Shown here in pieces: positions 42,700 to 53,130 of a stretch of DNA of 62,500 nt (the first letter of the stretch is position 1; each line of letters begins with the position of its first letter). Source of the stretch: Symbiodinium natans. Its lineage: Eukaryota > Sar > Dinophyceae > Suessiales > Symbiodiniaceae. The translations under genes and the position numbers were made by a program. The stretch spans positions 715,025 to 777,524 of the forward strand of contig CAJNDS010000001.1 in NCBI GenBank assembly GCA_905221605.1, given 5' to 3'. The notes below the pieces were generated by a model that ran no database searches, was not told where the DNA came from, and was given only the letters and a program-made list of their open reading frames with translations.

Positions 42700-44560
42700 C
42701 AGAATAACCCTTAAACCCTAAACCCTACACCCTGACCCCTCTTGATTTCGGAAGATGGATATGGCAGCCTATGCCTCATACTGCTCTGATCCTTCTTTCA
42801 GCCTACGGACAATCCCAACTCTTTAAGGTTCAAAGGTTTAAGGGTATAGCTACTTCTTGTTTCAGAACCCCCCCCCCCCCCAAACAAAAAAAAACACACA
42901 CACACACACACACACAAACCTTGCAATTTAGGGAGATTTGTTTTTACATGTTTGGAGGTTCTTAAGCAAATAGTAGTGTAGGGTTATTCAGGTGTAACCC
43001 AAGGTGCCTAGAACTTCCCACTACTCCCTTAGGCTCCCTAAGCTTCCTTAAGCTTCGTTGAGGTTCCCTGGGTACCTACCCTAAACCCTAAACCCTAAAT
43101 CTGAGCCCTTATATAACCCTAAACCCTAAACCCTAAACGGGTAGAGGGTTGAGGGACTACATGAACCGTGGAAGAATCAATTGGGGTGAGGGCGTTTACA
43201 ATGCTGAGGGTTAGGGTTTTAGGTTTTCGGGCTTAAATGCCCCCCCCCCCAAAAAAAAAACAAACAAAAAACTAACTTTTTCTTGCAGGTAACTTCATGA
43301 GCACAGACACGATTGCAGAGACAAAGCAAGATACTTTAAAGAACAAGGGGTTTAAAAGCTCTTGGGAATCCCCCAAACTCCCCAAAGCCTTCTACCTCAG
43401 ACCACCAAGAGGCTCGATATAAATCTCGTCTCTGAACCAAAACCCTAAACCCGAACCCGCGAGAGAGAAGTCTCTAAATCCCCGAAACAGCCTAAACCCT
43501 ACACCCCTCCAGGCGCCCCAACCGCCGCCAGCGCTGCCTGGCGCGGATCCACGGAGCCCCCGCCGCCGAGGGCCTCCCACACATAAATCGGAGTTTGGGT
43601 TTCGGGTTTAGGACGAGGGTTTGGGGTTTAGGGTTAGGGTTGGGGTTTAAGGGTAATTGGGGTTGAGGGGCACCGAGGGCCTAAGGGCTTCAGGGCTTAG
43701 GGTTTATAGGGTGTATGGTATGGTGTCAAAGTTTCGGGATTTAGGGTTGCAGGCTCAGAGATGATGCAGAACATGCTTTTCTTTTGAAGTTCTTACCCTG
43801 AACCCTAAACCCTAAACCCTACACCCGAACCCTAACCCTAAACCCTGGGGTTTGGGGCTTATGAGGGCCCAAGATTTAAGCTTCGGGGAGTCTGGGGCTT
43901 TGGTCGGGTTTAGGGTTTAGGGTTTAGGGTTTAGGGTTTAGGGTTTAGGGTTTAGGGTTTAGGGTTTAGGGTTTAGAGTTTAGGGCCTAGGGCTTAGGGC
44001 TTAGGGTTGCTTCAGCTTCGGCCCTAAAGTCACAAGACGCGGTTGACCCCCAGATCCTGCGGGTTTAGGGTTTAGGGTTTAGGGTTTAGGGCTTAGGGTT
44101 TAGGGTTTAGGGTTTAGGGTTTGGGGCCGAACCCCTACACCCCGAAACCCTAAACCCCTAGAGGGGCCTCAACCCCAAAATGTTCCCAAACCCAAACGCT
44201 CGCAGGACCCACAGACCCCAAATCCTGGGCTCCCAAGACCCCAAACCCGAAAGGCCCGTAAACCCTAAACACGAAACCCTACCCCTTAACCCTAAACCCG
44301 AAACCCCAAACCCCAAACCCTAAGCCCTAAACCCTAAACCCCAAACCCTAAACCCTAAACCCCAGCTAGGGCAAGCCGCCCACCCCGCCTGGCCCGTGCC
44401 GACGTAGAGGCTCTGAGAGCCGCCTCGGCTCGCGGAATCTTGGGCTTTAGGGTTTAGGGTTTAGGGTTTAGGGTTCAGGGTTCAGGGTTTAGGGTTTAGG
44501 GTTTAGGGTTTAGGGTTTAGGGTTTAAGGGTTTAAGGGTTTTGGGGTGGTTTTAGGGCTT
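42700..44560. other. Repeat-rich stretch
   Basis: TTTAGGG arrays (43910-43975, 44064-44125, 44440-44525) and homopolymer patches. Islands at 43290-43430 (minus RDEIYIEPLGGLR before GTAGAA, but the plus strand is also open), 43500-43580 and 44385-44435 have no clear assignment. Confidence 0.4.
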
Positions 44561-44646
44561 TGTTTGGGGCTTGGGGCTTTAGCATCCGCAGCACTGCCTT
44601 CAGTGTTGGTGCAACCGCAATGATCTCTGCGTCGGACAAACCCAAT

Positions 44647-45307
44647 CTAGTCACGGGCAGCGCTTGAACGGCCCATGCCAATGCTATGGACCAAGGACCA
44701 AGAACGGATTGCTTCCCCTGGTGCTTGATCTGGAGCAAAATAATGTCCAAGGGCTCCTTCACTTTGCACAGAGCCATCAGACGGCCAGGCAAGTACACGA
44801 TCTGTTGTTGCCGGGGGCGTCCATCCTGTCAGCGCATTCAAGCGCACCTCGAGCTGAATCATGCTCTCCCTCAGCTGATCTCGCTGTGTGCTTCCTGGCG
44901 GAAAGCTTCTTGCGAAAAAATCCTGGAATGTGATCGCATCCTGTGCTTCAGGGTCACCCGAGCCACAGAAGGTTTGATCAGCACAATGTGTGATCTTGGC
45001 TTGAAGGTTTTTAGCTTTTTGTGTTTTCAGGGTTTTAAGGGTGTTTAGAGTTTTCAGGGAGTTCAGGGTTTGTTTAGGTCTTTCAGGACCTTTGGGGCTC
45101 TCTAGTGTGTAGAGCCTAGGGCTTGAGGGGCTTCAGGGTTTAGGGCTTGGGGACCTGCGCTGTGGTGAGTTGAGGGTTTAGGGCTGTGGGGGACTTACCT
45201 GGAGCTTCAGGGTCCTCATAAGCCAACCGTAGCCGTAGCGAAACCACTAAACCTACTCCGCGAAAGTCCCTGAATGAGGTTGCCGTTTGGCCATCGATTC
45301 CAAGAAC
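44647..45307 (-). CDS. Two-exon segment of an unknown gene
   Basis: The exon at 45199-45307 lies between a TTGCAG acceptor and a GTAAGT donor: 36 codons plus one base (VLGIDGQTATSFRDFRGVG, then ...LAYEDPEAP). It joins in phase to an exon starting at 44999 (AKITHCADQTFCGSGDPEAQ, then DFFARSFPPG, ESMIQLEVRLNALTG) whose frame stays open to a stop at 44647-44649. Over the last 150 bases of that exon a second frame is also very protein-like (LLQIKHQGKQSVLGPWSIAL, SDAEIIAVAPTLKAVL). A missed intron or frameshift may switch frames there. Family not recognised. Confidence 0.55.
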
Positions 45308-45323
45308 CTGCAAGTAGGGTTTT

Positions 45324-45468
45324 TACTTGGAGGTTCAAGGCATACTTAGTAACTATATGAGTGCAGTTATAACCCACGTATAAGCCCCTGACGTACCCTC
45401 ATAGGGGTTCTAATTGGGCTATGTGTACAGCTATAATTGGGTTTCTAAGTGCCTTTAACCTCCAAGTA
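45324..45468. mobile_element. TACTTGGAGG-family element
   Basis: Full-length, about 145 bp, with ends TACTTGGAGGTTCAAGG and CCTTTAACCTCCAAGTA. It begins 16 bases upstream of a splice acceptor (45308) of the unknown gene at 44.6-45.3 kb, so its end supplies part of the intron 3' region. Confidence 0.82.
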
Positions 45469-45748
45469 GAGATTTTGGCCTTTCAGGGTTTCTAGGGCTT
45501 CCGAACACCGGGAGGGGGGGGGGGGGGGGGGGGGGGGGAGGGGGGGGTTGGTTGCCCCTACGATAATCCATATTAAGGGCTGTAGGAACATGCCAAGGGG
45601 GTTGCCTAAGTGAGGAATCTGGGACGGGCCCTGGCTTGAGGCATGACCCGTACAGCCCAAGCCCTCACACTCACCCCGCAACCCCAGCAGTGGTACCCGT
45701 GGCAAACTGCACCCTGTAGGACCTTCAATGTCTCAAAACCCTCAAGTA

Positions 45749-45749
45749 A

Positions 45750-45792
<43 letters not shown>
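45749..45792. repeat. (AC)n microsatellite
   Basis: About 21 AC dinucleotides. Confidence 0.97.
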
Positions 45793-45795
<3 letters not shown>

Positions 45796-45903
45796 GGTTT
45801 AGCGTTTAGGGTTTAGGGTTTCAAGTTTAGCGTTTACGGTTTAGAGATTCAAATACCTTCTGGACCTTCGTTGAGGAATTGCCCTTCATCTGTCTTCGGG
45901 ATC

Positions 45904-47030
45904 CTACTCGCGCAGTTCCTCTCTGGCAGCTGAGAAAGAACCGGCATAGGGTTGAGTTCTTGAGCTTTCTCCTGCTTGAGTCGGGAAGAAAGCTAATGGT
46001 TTAGGAAAGTTTAGGGTGTAGGGTTCTGGTCCCTTTTTGGGGTACCCTAACGAAGAGGGGCCGCCTTCGAATCAGGACCCCAAAGAGGGACCATATTTTA
46101 GAGAAGTGACCATGTGTTGGTATGAAATACTGTATACCCAGAGAGGACAGTACCCTACCTGCAAGGAATATGCACCGCAAACCATGCAAGGAGTTAACCT
46201 CAGACCCCCCAAAGCCTGCAAAGATTTCCACGCTGTATAGGGTTCTTAAGGGAGGGGAGTTCATCGGGATTAGTTATGTAGAGAGCTTAGGGAGCCTTAG
46301 GGAGCAGCGGGGAGTATTAGGGAACCTTGGGTTACATACCCCCCCTTGAACCCCCCTCCCCTAAGAACTCTGTAAACCCTACACCCTGAACCCCAAACCC
46401 GAAACCCGAAACCCTAAACCCTAAATCCTAAACCCTAAACCCTAAACCCTAAATAAATGGGGTCTTGGGCTCTAAACGGAGTGGGGAAGGGGAGCGGGGG
46501 GGGGAGGCCAAGCCAGGGCCCGTACGCTGGGTGACCTTCAGGAGGGCCAGCAGTCTTAAGCTTTGGAACCATGGGGCCATTGGTGTGGTCCCCTGACCCT
46601 GTGTTTATCGGGCTTAGGGTTTAGTGATTTTTTTTAGGGTTTAGGGTTTAGGGTCTAGGGTCTAGGGTTTAGGGTTTAGGGTTTAGGGTTTAGGGTTTAG
46701 GGTTTAGGGTTTAGGGAGGGAACCGAAGTATGGGCCCTCATTATATAGTAGTGTGTATACGGGTTCTGTTACAAGGGACCCAAATTACGGGTACATACTT
46801 CGGATCCCCTAAAGATGCAGCGCTTTTGGGGGTTTTAGGGCTTTGGGGCTTCAGGGGCTTTTGGGTGTTAGGGTTGAGAGTTTTAGCTGTGAAGTGCACC
46901 GATCAGGGCCCCTTCCCAAGGCACCTTCTTGTAGGCCCGTCCATGGAGGCATCACGGGGCTCCCGAAATCCAAACTGTCCATTCGTTCGTCCCACAAGCA
47001 CACGTCAGAATAAGCACTATTATCCACAGT
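45904..47030 (-). CDS. 3' end of an unknown gene, three exons with GT-AG introns
   Basis: The exon at 46925-47030 (TVDNSAYSDVCLWDERMDSL, FGSPVMPPWTGLQE; GT donor) joins in phase 1 to 46536-46592 (DHTNGPMVPKLKTAGPPE; GT donor). That joins in phase 1 to 45904-45992 (FFPTQAGESSRTQPYAGS, AAREELRE, then TAG at 45904-45906). All three lengths fit the frame exactly. The introns carry TTTAGGG arrays and an inverted-repeat element at 46241-46370. The C-terminus is polar and low in complexity; no family recognised. The 5' part lies further right and was not found. Confidence 0.6.
46241..46370. mobile_element. Element with CCCCCCTTGAACCCCCCTCC ends, copy in an intron
   Basis: Ends GGTTCTTAAGGGAGGGGAG and CCCCTCCCCTAAGAAC are inverted repeats. 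It lies between exons of the unknown gene at 45.9-47.0 kb. Confidence 0.78.
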
Positions 47031-47214
47031 CTTGGTAGCCCGGTATCCCTAAACCCTAAACCTAAACCCTAGTGTGGTCTCCTGATTAGTGTGGGGGCCC
47101 CCCCCCCCAAACTACTTCCGCCCCCGCAATAGTAACAACAAAAAAACGGTACCCCCCAAACTAATTTTCGGCCCCGCCCCACCCCCCCCCCCCCGGCTCC
47201 TCTTCATTTCCTCT

Positions 47215-47343
47215 TGGCTCCTCTTCCCTCTCCTCTTCCCTCTCCTCTCCCTCTCCTCTCCCTCTCCTCTTCCTCTCCTCTTCCTCTCCTCTTCCTCTCC
47301 TCTTCCTCTCCTCTTCCTCTCCTCTTCCTCTCCTCTTCCTCTT
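47215..47343. repeat. 10-bp pyrimidine minisatellite
   Basis: About 12 units of CTCTTCCTCT type. Confidence 0.92.
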
Positions 47344-47392
47344 AGGTAATGTTGTCTGCATATGAATTTAAAGGGGATCCATCTATCCCAAC

Positions 47393-47838
47393 CAAGCCAG
47401 CCGCAAAAAACAAAATAATTCCGGGGGAGCATTATACGGCATTCGGGCAGCTGTTGGACTACCCCCTTTGAAATTTGATTGCCCGGCCTCGGTACACATC
47501 ATTTTTTATAAGGAAATCTTGGCTTTGGGGGTGGCCTGGAGGCTTAAGATTTCAGAGCCCGACAACCTCAGGCCTCAAGGTTTAGGAAGCCTCAGCCCTC
47601 AGGCCTCTGGATCCAAACCCAACTAGCCCGCAAAAAAATATAATTCCGGGGGAGCAAAGGCTGTATATTATACGGCATTCGGGCAGTTGCTGGACTACCT
47701 CCTTTGAAATTTGATTGCCCGGCCTCGGTACAAAAACATTTTATAAGGAAATGTTAGTTTTGGGGCTGGCCTGGAGACTGAAGATTTCAGGGCCCGACAA
47801 CCTCAGGCCTCAAGGTTTAACTCAGGTAGGCTCAGATG
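47393..47838. repeat. Tandem duplication of about 225-236 bp
   Basis: Two copies (about 47393-47575 and 47622-47820) share TAATTCCGGGGGAGC, TATACGGCATTCGGGCAG, TTTGAAATTTGATTGCCCGG and CCCGACAACCTCAGGCCTCA in the same order. The second copy has an extra 11 bases after the first motif. Not telomere-like. No coding frame seen. Confidence 0.88.
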
Positions 47839-48493
47839 AGCTCAGCTCAGGTAAGATTTTTCTCTCTTCCGAAACCCATGCCCGAAAAAACTTTTCATTA
47901 TAGTGGGGGGGGGAAACATAATATAATCAGGGCACGCTATAGTACGGGGTTAGGGCTTGGGGTCTGGGGTTCAATGTCTCAGGGGGACTTATCAGAGAAC
48001 CTAAATCCACATCCCCGCCGACCCTGGGTCCTAGAATATGACTGCTCCGGGAAGGCTTAGGGTTTAGGGTACAGGGTTTAGGGTTTAGGGTACAGGGTTT
48101 AGGAGTTTGGAGTTTAGGGTTTAGGGTTTGGGGTTTAGGGTCCACATGATCTACTTGAGAGCTATGAGACCCCAGGCTCAGGACTTAGGACTTTTTTGTG
48201 GCGAGGTCATAAAGGACAAAAACCGAGACTCCCATGAACCCTAAACCAGAAACCCTCAAACCTAAAGCGTCCAACCCTCCAACCCTATAACCCTCCAACT
48301 CCCCTCCAACTCCCCTCCAACTCCCCTCCAACTCCCCTCCAACCCTACAAACCTAAACCCGACACCCTCAAACCCTACAACCCTCAACCCTACAACCCCT
48401 GAAACCCTAAACCCCTAATCCCCTCAGACCCTAAACCCTAAACCCTCTAACCCTGCAACCCTAAACGCCTAAACACCCACTGAGGGCTTCATG

Positions 48494-48667
48494 CTTGGAG
48501 GTTCATGGTACTGAGTAGCCCAATTATGACACGTATAACCCGATAAAAACCCTCTCAGGGTACTTCTGGGGCTTATATGTGGGTTATAACTACAATGATG
48601 ATGGGTTGCCCTAAACCCTAAACCCTAAACCCTAAACCCTAAACCCTAAACCCTAAACCTCCAAGTG
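48494..48667. mobile_element. TACTTGGAGG-family element with a CCCTAAA insert near its right end
   Basis: The left end and interior are normal. At 48608-48657 a CCCTAAA array replaces the segment just before the right end CCTCCAAGTG. Confidence 0.8.
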
Positions 48668-49077
48668 CCTCCAACAGCTGCGTGCCCTCTGCCGTGATGG
48701 CGCTGAGCCAGCCCTCGCGGCCCTGGGAAGAAGATCACATGGACCCGGCACTTCCCGACAACAAGTTTAGGGTGTAGGGTTTAGGGTTTAGGGTTTGGGG
48801 TTAGGGTTTAGGGTTTAAGATGAGGGTAAGGAACCTTACATATTTGTATGGAAGGATTTAGGATGTTGGAATTTTGCAGGAGCCTTCGGTACTTCAGATT
48901 GTAGGTTGTATGAATGCGTCACCCTATAAGGAGTCTTGCCTCGTGGAATCTTGAAGGAGTCTTCAGCAAACAACAAACCCTAAACCCTAAACCCTAAACC
49001 CTAAACCCTAAACCCTAAACCCTAAACCCTACACCCAGTTTAAGGAAGCACTACAACAAAGCCTTACATAGTGGAAC

Positions 49078-49371
49078 CTGCAAGCGCCCTCCGGGGACCA
49101 CCATGTGCAGAGCTTTTTTGTTTTCACGATGGCTGCAAGTAGGGAATCAAAAATAAATTATCTAATCAAACTAGGGAGCTTAGGCTTCAGGGTTTAGGGC
49201 TTAATTTAGGGGTTTAGGGTTTAGTAACCCTAAACCCTAAACCCTAGACCCGAAACCGGCTTAGGGCTTCCAAACAGCCCAGCCCACCTTTCCAAGTGGG
49301 AAACCTCCTCATGGTGGTGGCCCTTGTGGTGAGTGCCACTTCGTTTATAGGACCCACAGCCGGCATGTCAT
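49078..49371 (-). CDS. Two-exon segment of an unknown gene
   Basis: The exon at 49288-49371 (DMPAVGPINEVALTTRATTM, RRFPTWK; GT donor) joins in phase 1 to 49078-49132 (AIVKTKKLCTWWSPEGAC; GT donor). A possible next exon near 48950-48970 would give FHEARLLIG and a stop; another frame there is also open (KIPRGKTPYRVTHSYNLQ). The intron holds TTTAGGG-type repeat. Not recognised. Confidence 0.5.
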
Positions 49372-49637
49372 CTAGGAATGAAAAGAGAACCTCGTTTTTA
49401 ACACAAAGGGGTCTTATAAAGGAACCCCCAACCCCAACCCCTAACCCTAAACCCTAAACCCTGAGTATAAACGCTATTAAGGGAACAAGGGCCCAATCTG
49501 GCTCCTAGGACTGTGCAACTCTTCAGCAGTGCTTGCTGGACTCATGAGAAGGGTTTAGAGCTCTTTGCGGTCTAGGGTTTAGAGTGCGAACTCAGACAAT
49601 CTTTGGGGTTTAGGGTTTAGGGTTTTGGGTTTAGGGT

Positions 49638-49744
49638 TACTTGGAGGTTCAGAGGTAGTTCTAAGTAGGGCTATAAGTAGGATAACTATGCCCTATTTTG
49701 TGTACTGATACTCTTACCTATAACTACCCATGAACCTCCAAGTA
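49638..49744. mobile_element. TACTTGGAGG-family element
   Basis: Ends TACTTGGAGGTTCAGAGG and CCCATGAACCTCCAAGTA; non-coding. Confidence 0.82.
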
Positions 49745-50016
49745 GACGTAGGATTTAGGGTTGCGGGTGCAGGACCCCAAAATCCCGAGATCCTTCATAG
49801 GGTAGCCAGCAAAGCTCTAACCGATGGCACGGATTCGCGGTTTAGGGGACCACGAAGAGGATCCTGGTGGATTCTTGTGCTTAGGGGGGGTCTACCAACA
49901 CCCACATCCAAAACGAAAGCCCTAAGCCAGGCATCCTGACTTAGAACACCCCCCAAAGACGCTCCAAGCTCTATGAGCCAAGCCGTCACATGTGAGATCG
50001 GCTGTGCGTAGGATGA

Positions 50017-50126
50017 ACTTAGTTGCTGAGTTCACAAGCCCCGAAAAAAGTGTAGACTTTCAGTCATTTCTAGGGGGGATTCTAGTATCCCAAAAATTGT
50101 AAAGTGTGCTCACTCAGCTACGAAGT
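50017..50126. mobile_element. Inverted-repeat element ACTTAGTTGCTGAG family, copy 2, in Ubl-LRR gene 2 3' flank
   Basis: Ends ACTTAGTTGCTGAGT and ACTCAGCTACGAAGT are inverted repeats matching at 13 of 15 positions. Flanking GA on both sides may be a target duplication. The matching 3' flank of gene 1 (26438-26505) reads through without it, giving a natural empty site. Confidence 0.8.
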
Positions 50127-50159
50127 GAAGTTCCTTCTTTCCACTTGTGACCTCAGAGT

Positions 50160-52217
50160 TTAAGACGTGTGTACGTGAAACATGCGAGAGGAGAAACTCC
50201 GTAAGGAGCTTGGAAGCTGCACCCCTTCCAAGCTCTTGTTGAAGCAGTCGCCGAAGGTCAATGTCTGTAGGCTGCCGGGAAGCTGCACCCCTTCCAAGCT
50301 CTGATTGAAATCATAGCCGAAAATCAAGGTCTGTAGGCCGCTGGGAAGCTGCACCCCTTCCAAGCTCCGGTTGAAATCATTGCCGAAAATCAAGGTCTGT
50401 AGGCCGCTGGGAAGCTGCACCCCTTCCAAGCTCTGGTTGAAAGAGCCACCGAAGGTCAAGGTCTGCAGGCCGCCTGGAAGCTGCACCCCTTCCAGGCTCT
50501 GGTTGAAACCGTCGCCGAAGGCTAGGGTCTGCAGGCCGCTGGGAAGCTGCACCCCTTGCAATCTCCGGTTGAAGGTTCTGCCGAAGGTCACGGTCTGTAG
50601 GTCGTTGGGAAGCTGCACCCCTTCCAAGCTCTGGTCAAAATCTCGGCCGAAGGTCAAAGTCTGCAGGCAGCTGGGAAGCCGCGCCCCTTCCAAGCTCCGG
50701 TTGAAAAATCTGCCAAAGGTCACGGTCTGTAGGCCGCTGGGAAGCTGCGCCCCTTCCAAGCTCCGGTTGAAAGTTTGGCCGAAGGTCAAGGTCTGCAGAC
50801 CGTTGGGAAGCTGCACCCCTTCCAAGCTCTGGTCGAAGCTGTCGCCGAAAGTCAAGGTCTGTAGGCCGCTGGCAAGCGGCACCCCTTCCAAGCTCTGGTT
50901 GAAACAATGGCCAAAGTTCAAGGTCTGCAGGCCGCTGGGAAGCTGCACCCCTTCCAAGCTCTGATTGAAATCATAGCCGAAGGTCAAGGTTTGTAGGCCG
51001 CTGGGAAGCTGCACCCCTTCCAAGCTCCGGTTGAAGGCTCTGCCGAAGGTCACAGTCTGTAGGCCGCTGGGAAGCTGCACCCCTGCCAAGCTCTGATTGA
51101 AATCATGGCCGAAAGTCAAGGTCTGTAGGCTGCTGGGAAGCTGCACCCCTTCCAAGCGCCGGTTGAAAGCTTTGCCGAAGGTCACGGTCTGTAGGCCGCT
51201 CGGAAGCTGCACTCCTTCCAAGCTCTGTCGGAAATCACGGCCGAAGGTCACGGTCTGCAGGTCGCTGGGAAGCTGCACCCCTTCCAGGCTCTGGTTGAAC
51301 AAATTGCCGAAGGTCAAGGTCCGTAGGCTGCTGGGAAGCTGCACCCCTTCCAAGCTTTGGTTGAAGTCATGTCCGAAGGTCAAGGTCCGTAGGCTGCTGG
51401 GAAGCTGCGCCCCTGCCAAGCTCTGATTGAACAAAAAGCCGAAAGTCAAGATCTGTAGGCCGCTGGGAAGCTGCACCCCTTTCAGGCTCTGGTCAAAGCG
51501 ACCGCCTAAGGTCAAGGTCTGTAGACCGCTGGGAAGCTGCAGCCCTTCCAGGGCCTGGTTGAACAAAATGCCGAAGGTCAAAGTCTCTAGGCTGCTGGGA
51601 AGCTGCACCCCTGCCAAGCTCTGATTGAAATCATGGCCGAAAATCAAGGTCTGTAGGCCGCTGGGAAGCTGCACCCCTTCTAAGCTCTGGTTGAAAGAGC
51701 TACCGAAGGTCAAGGTCTGCAGACCGCTGGGAAGCTGCACCCCTTCCAGGCTCTGGTTGAAATCGTCGCCGAAGGCCAGGGTCTGCAGGCCGCCGGGAAG
51801 CTGCACCCCTTCCAGGCTCTGGTTGAAACCGTCGCCGAAGGTCAAGGTCTGTAGGCCGCTCGGAAGCTGAACCCCTGCCAAGCTCTGGTTGAAATAAGGG
51901 CCGAAGATCAGGGCAACAACGGCATGCATCGCATCCGTGTCGTCATTCGCGCCTGTCCTTGCTAATGCTCGCTCTAGACTGCGTGCCGCGCAGCCTGCAC
52001 CAAGTTTGCGAGCCACGTAAGTGAGCTCTTGGTTCTGAGTTTGCTTCAGCAGCGGCTGGTGCAGATCGAGGACACGGCCACCTGAAGTCAGCACGATTGA
52101 CGCTGCGGAAAGGCCAACATTTCCTGCGACGCGTCTCCGCACATCCAGACCCGTTTCCGCATCGTCCACATGGAGCTCAAATGTGGAGCCGGCAAGACAG
52201 TGGATGGTGAACCGCAT
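50160..52217 (-). CDS. Ubiquitin-like domain plus 22-residue leucine-rich repeat protein (gene 2)
   Basis: Intronless 685-residue paralogue of the gene at 26506-28506. It has the same order: ubiquitin-like residues 1-71 (FTIHCLAGSTFELHVDDAET), linker (GAGCAARSLERALARTGAND), about 25 units of 22 residues (LPSGLQTLTFGHDFNQSLEG type) and a short tail. I start it at the ATG at 52215-52217, which aligns with gene 1. The frame stays open 15 codons further to a GTG, but that region matches the untranslated 5' flank of gene 1. Repeat units within one gene look as alike as units between the two genes, as expected from unequal exchange or conversion. Binding partner unknown. Confidence 0.93.
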   Translation of the reverse strand: MRFTIHCLAGSTFELHVDDAETGLDVRRRVAGNVGLSAASIVLTSGGRVLDLHQPLLKQTQNQELTYVARKLGAGCAARSLERALARTGANDDTDAMHAVVALIFGPYFNQSLAGVQLPSGLQTLTFGDGFNQSLEGVQLPGGLQTLAFGDDFNQSLEGVQLPSGLQTLTFGSSFNQSLEGVQLPSGLQTLIFGHDFNQSLAGVQLPSSLETLTFGILFNQALEGLQLPSGLQTLTLGGRFDQSLKGVQLPSGLQILTFGFLFNQSLAGAQLPSSLRTLTFGHDFNQSLEGVQLPSSLRTLTFGNLFNQSLEGVQLPSDLQTVTFGRDFRQSLEGVQLPSGLQTVTFGKAFNRRLEGVQLPSSLQTLTFGHDFNQSLAGVQLPSGLQTVTFGRAFNRSLEGVQLPSGLQTLTFGYDFNQSLEGVQLPSGLQTLNFGHCFNQSLEGVPLASGLQTLTFGDSFDQSLEGVQLPNGLQTLTFGQTFNRSLEGAQLPSGLQTVTFGRFFNRSLEGARLPSCLQTLTFGRDFDQSLEGVQLPNDLQTVTFGRTFNRRLQGVQLPSGLQTLAFGDGFNQSLEGVQLPGGLQTLTFGGSFNQSLEGVQLPSGLQTLIFGNDFNRSLEGVQLPSGLQTLIFGYDFNQSLEGVQLPGSLQTLTFGDCFNKSLEGVQLPSSLRSFSSRMFHVHTS

Positions 52218-52417
52218 GCTAGCGCTTTCGCAGCGACAAGACTCGACGAAGAATGGCGCCACAGCGAGTGGAACAAGTCAATTCACTTCCAACTTCTTAG
52301 CCCATCTTAAACCTAAACCCTAAACCTTAAACTTACGATAAAACCTAAACCCTAAACACAGTGGACTTACAGGTTCGTGGTAACAGGGAAATCGAGAGAA
52401 GTAGGGAACTATATAGG

Positions 52418-52562
52418 TGCTTGGAGGTTCCGGGTGCTTGGTAACCCATGAAAAGTGTAGTCAAAACCCACCTATAAGATCCTTAAGTACCCAAATCGTT
52501 TTACAACTGGGTGATAAGTACAGTTATAGTTGGGTTACCAAGTATCATGAACCTCCAAGTAG
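52418..52562. mobile_element. TACTTGGAGG-family element upstream of Ubl-LRR gene 2
   Basis: About 145 bp, with ends GCTTGGAGGTTCCGGG and CATGAACCTCCAAGTAG. It lies 200 bases upstream of the start codon, in the 5' flank. Confidence 0.82.
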
Positions 52563-53002
52563 CCCGAAACCCTAAACCCTAAGCCCTAATTAGGGTTTAG
52601 GGTTTAGGGTTTAGAATTTAGGGTTTAGGGTTTAGGGTTTAGGGTTTAGGGGTATATCTTACATCCCCGCGTATTCCTCCGCCATGGGATCGTGTGGTGC
52701 ACCTCTGTGACCTATATCCCTAATATCTGCTTGCTTGGGCCGACAGTCTGCAGTGGGTTTAGGGTTTAGGGTCTATTTAGGGTTTAGGGTTTAGGGTCTA
52801 GGGTCTAGGGTCTAGGATTTGGGGCTTAGGGCTCATTAACAACGTTCAGGGTTCAGGGGAGGTTACCTTGAAACCAGCCCCCTTGGTAGCCCAGTAACCA
52901 TCCTAAAATCACGGTACCCTTGTAGGGCTTGTTGCTTGCTACCAAGACCCATGACCCTGGGCTTCTATCGAACACTTGCGACCGAGGGTCCCCTTCTCTT
53001 CC

Positions 53003-53130
53003 TACTTGGAGGTTCATGGCACTTAGTAACCCAATTCCAACTGTACTTATAACCCAACTATAACCCGTTCGGGGTACTTAAGGGGCTTCTATGTGTGCTA
53101 TCACTACACTCATAATGGGTTGTCTACTGG
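53003..53130. mobile_element. TACTTGGAGG-family element, right end lost
   Basis: Left end TACTTGGAGGTTCATGG and normal interior; the right inverted end is missing. Confidence 0.75.

Noticed and set aside
50371-51870. Plus-strand proteins over Ubl-LRR gene 2
   Set aside because: Same mirror effect as for gene 1.
52218-52262. 15-residue N-terminal extension of Ubl-LRR gene 2
   Set aside because: It needs a GTG start, and the aligned region of gene 1 is 5' flank; the ATG at 52217 matches gene 1.
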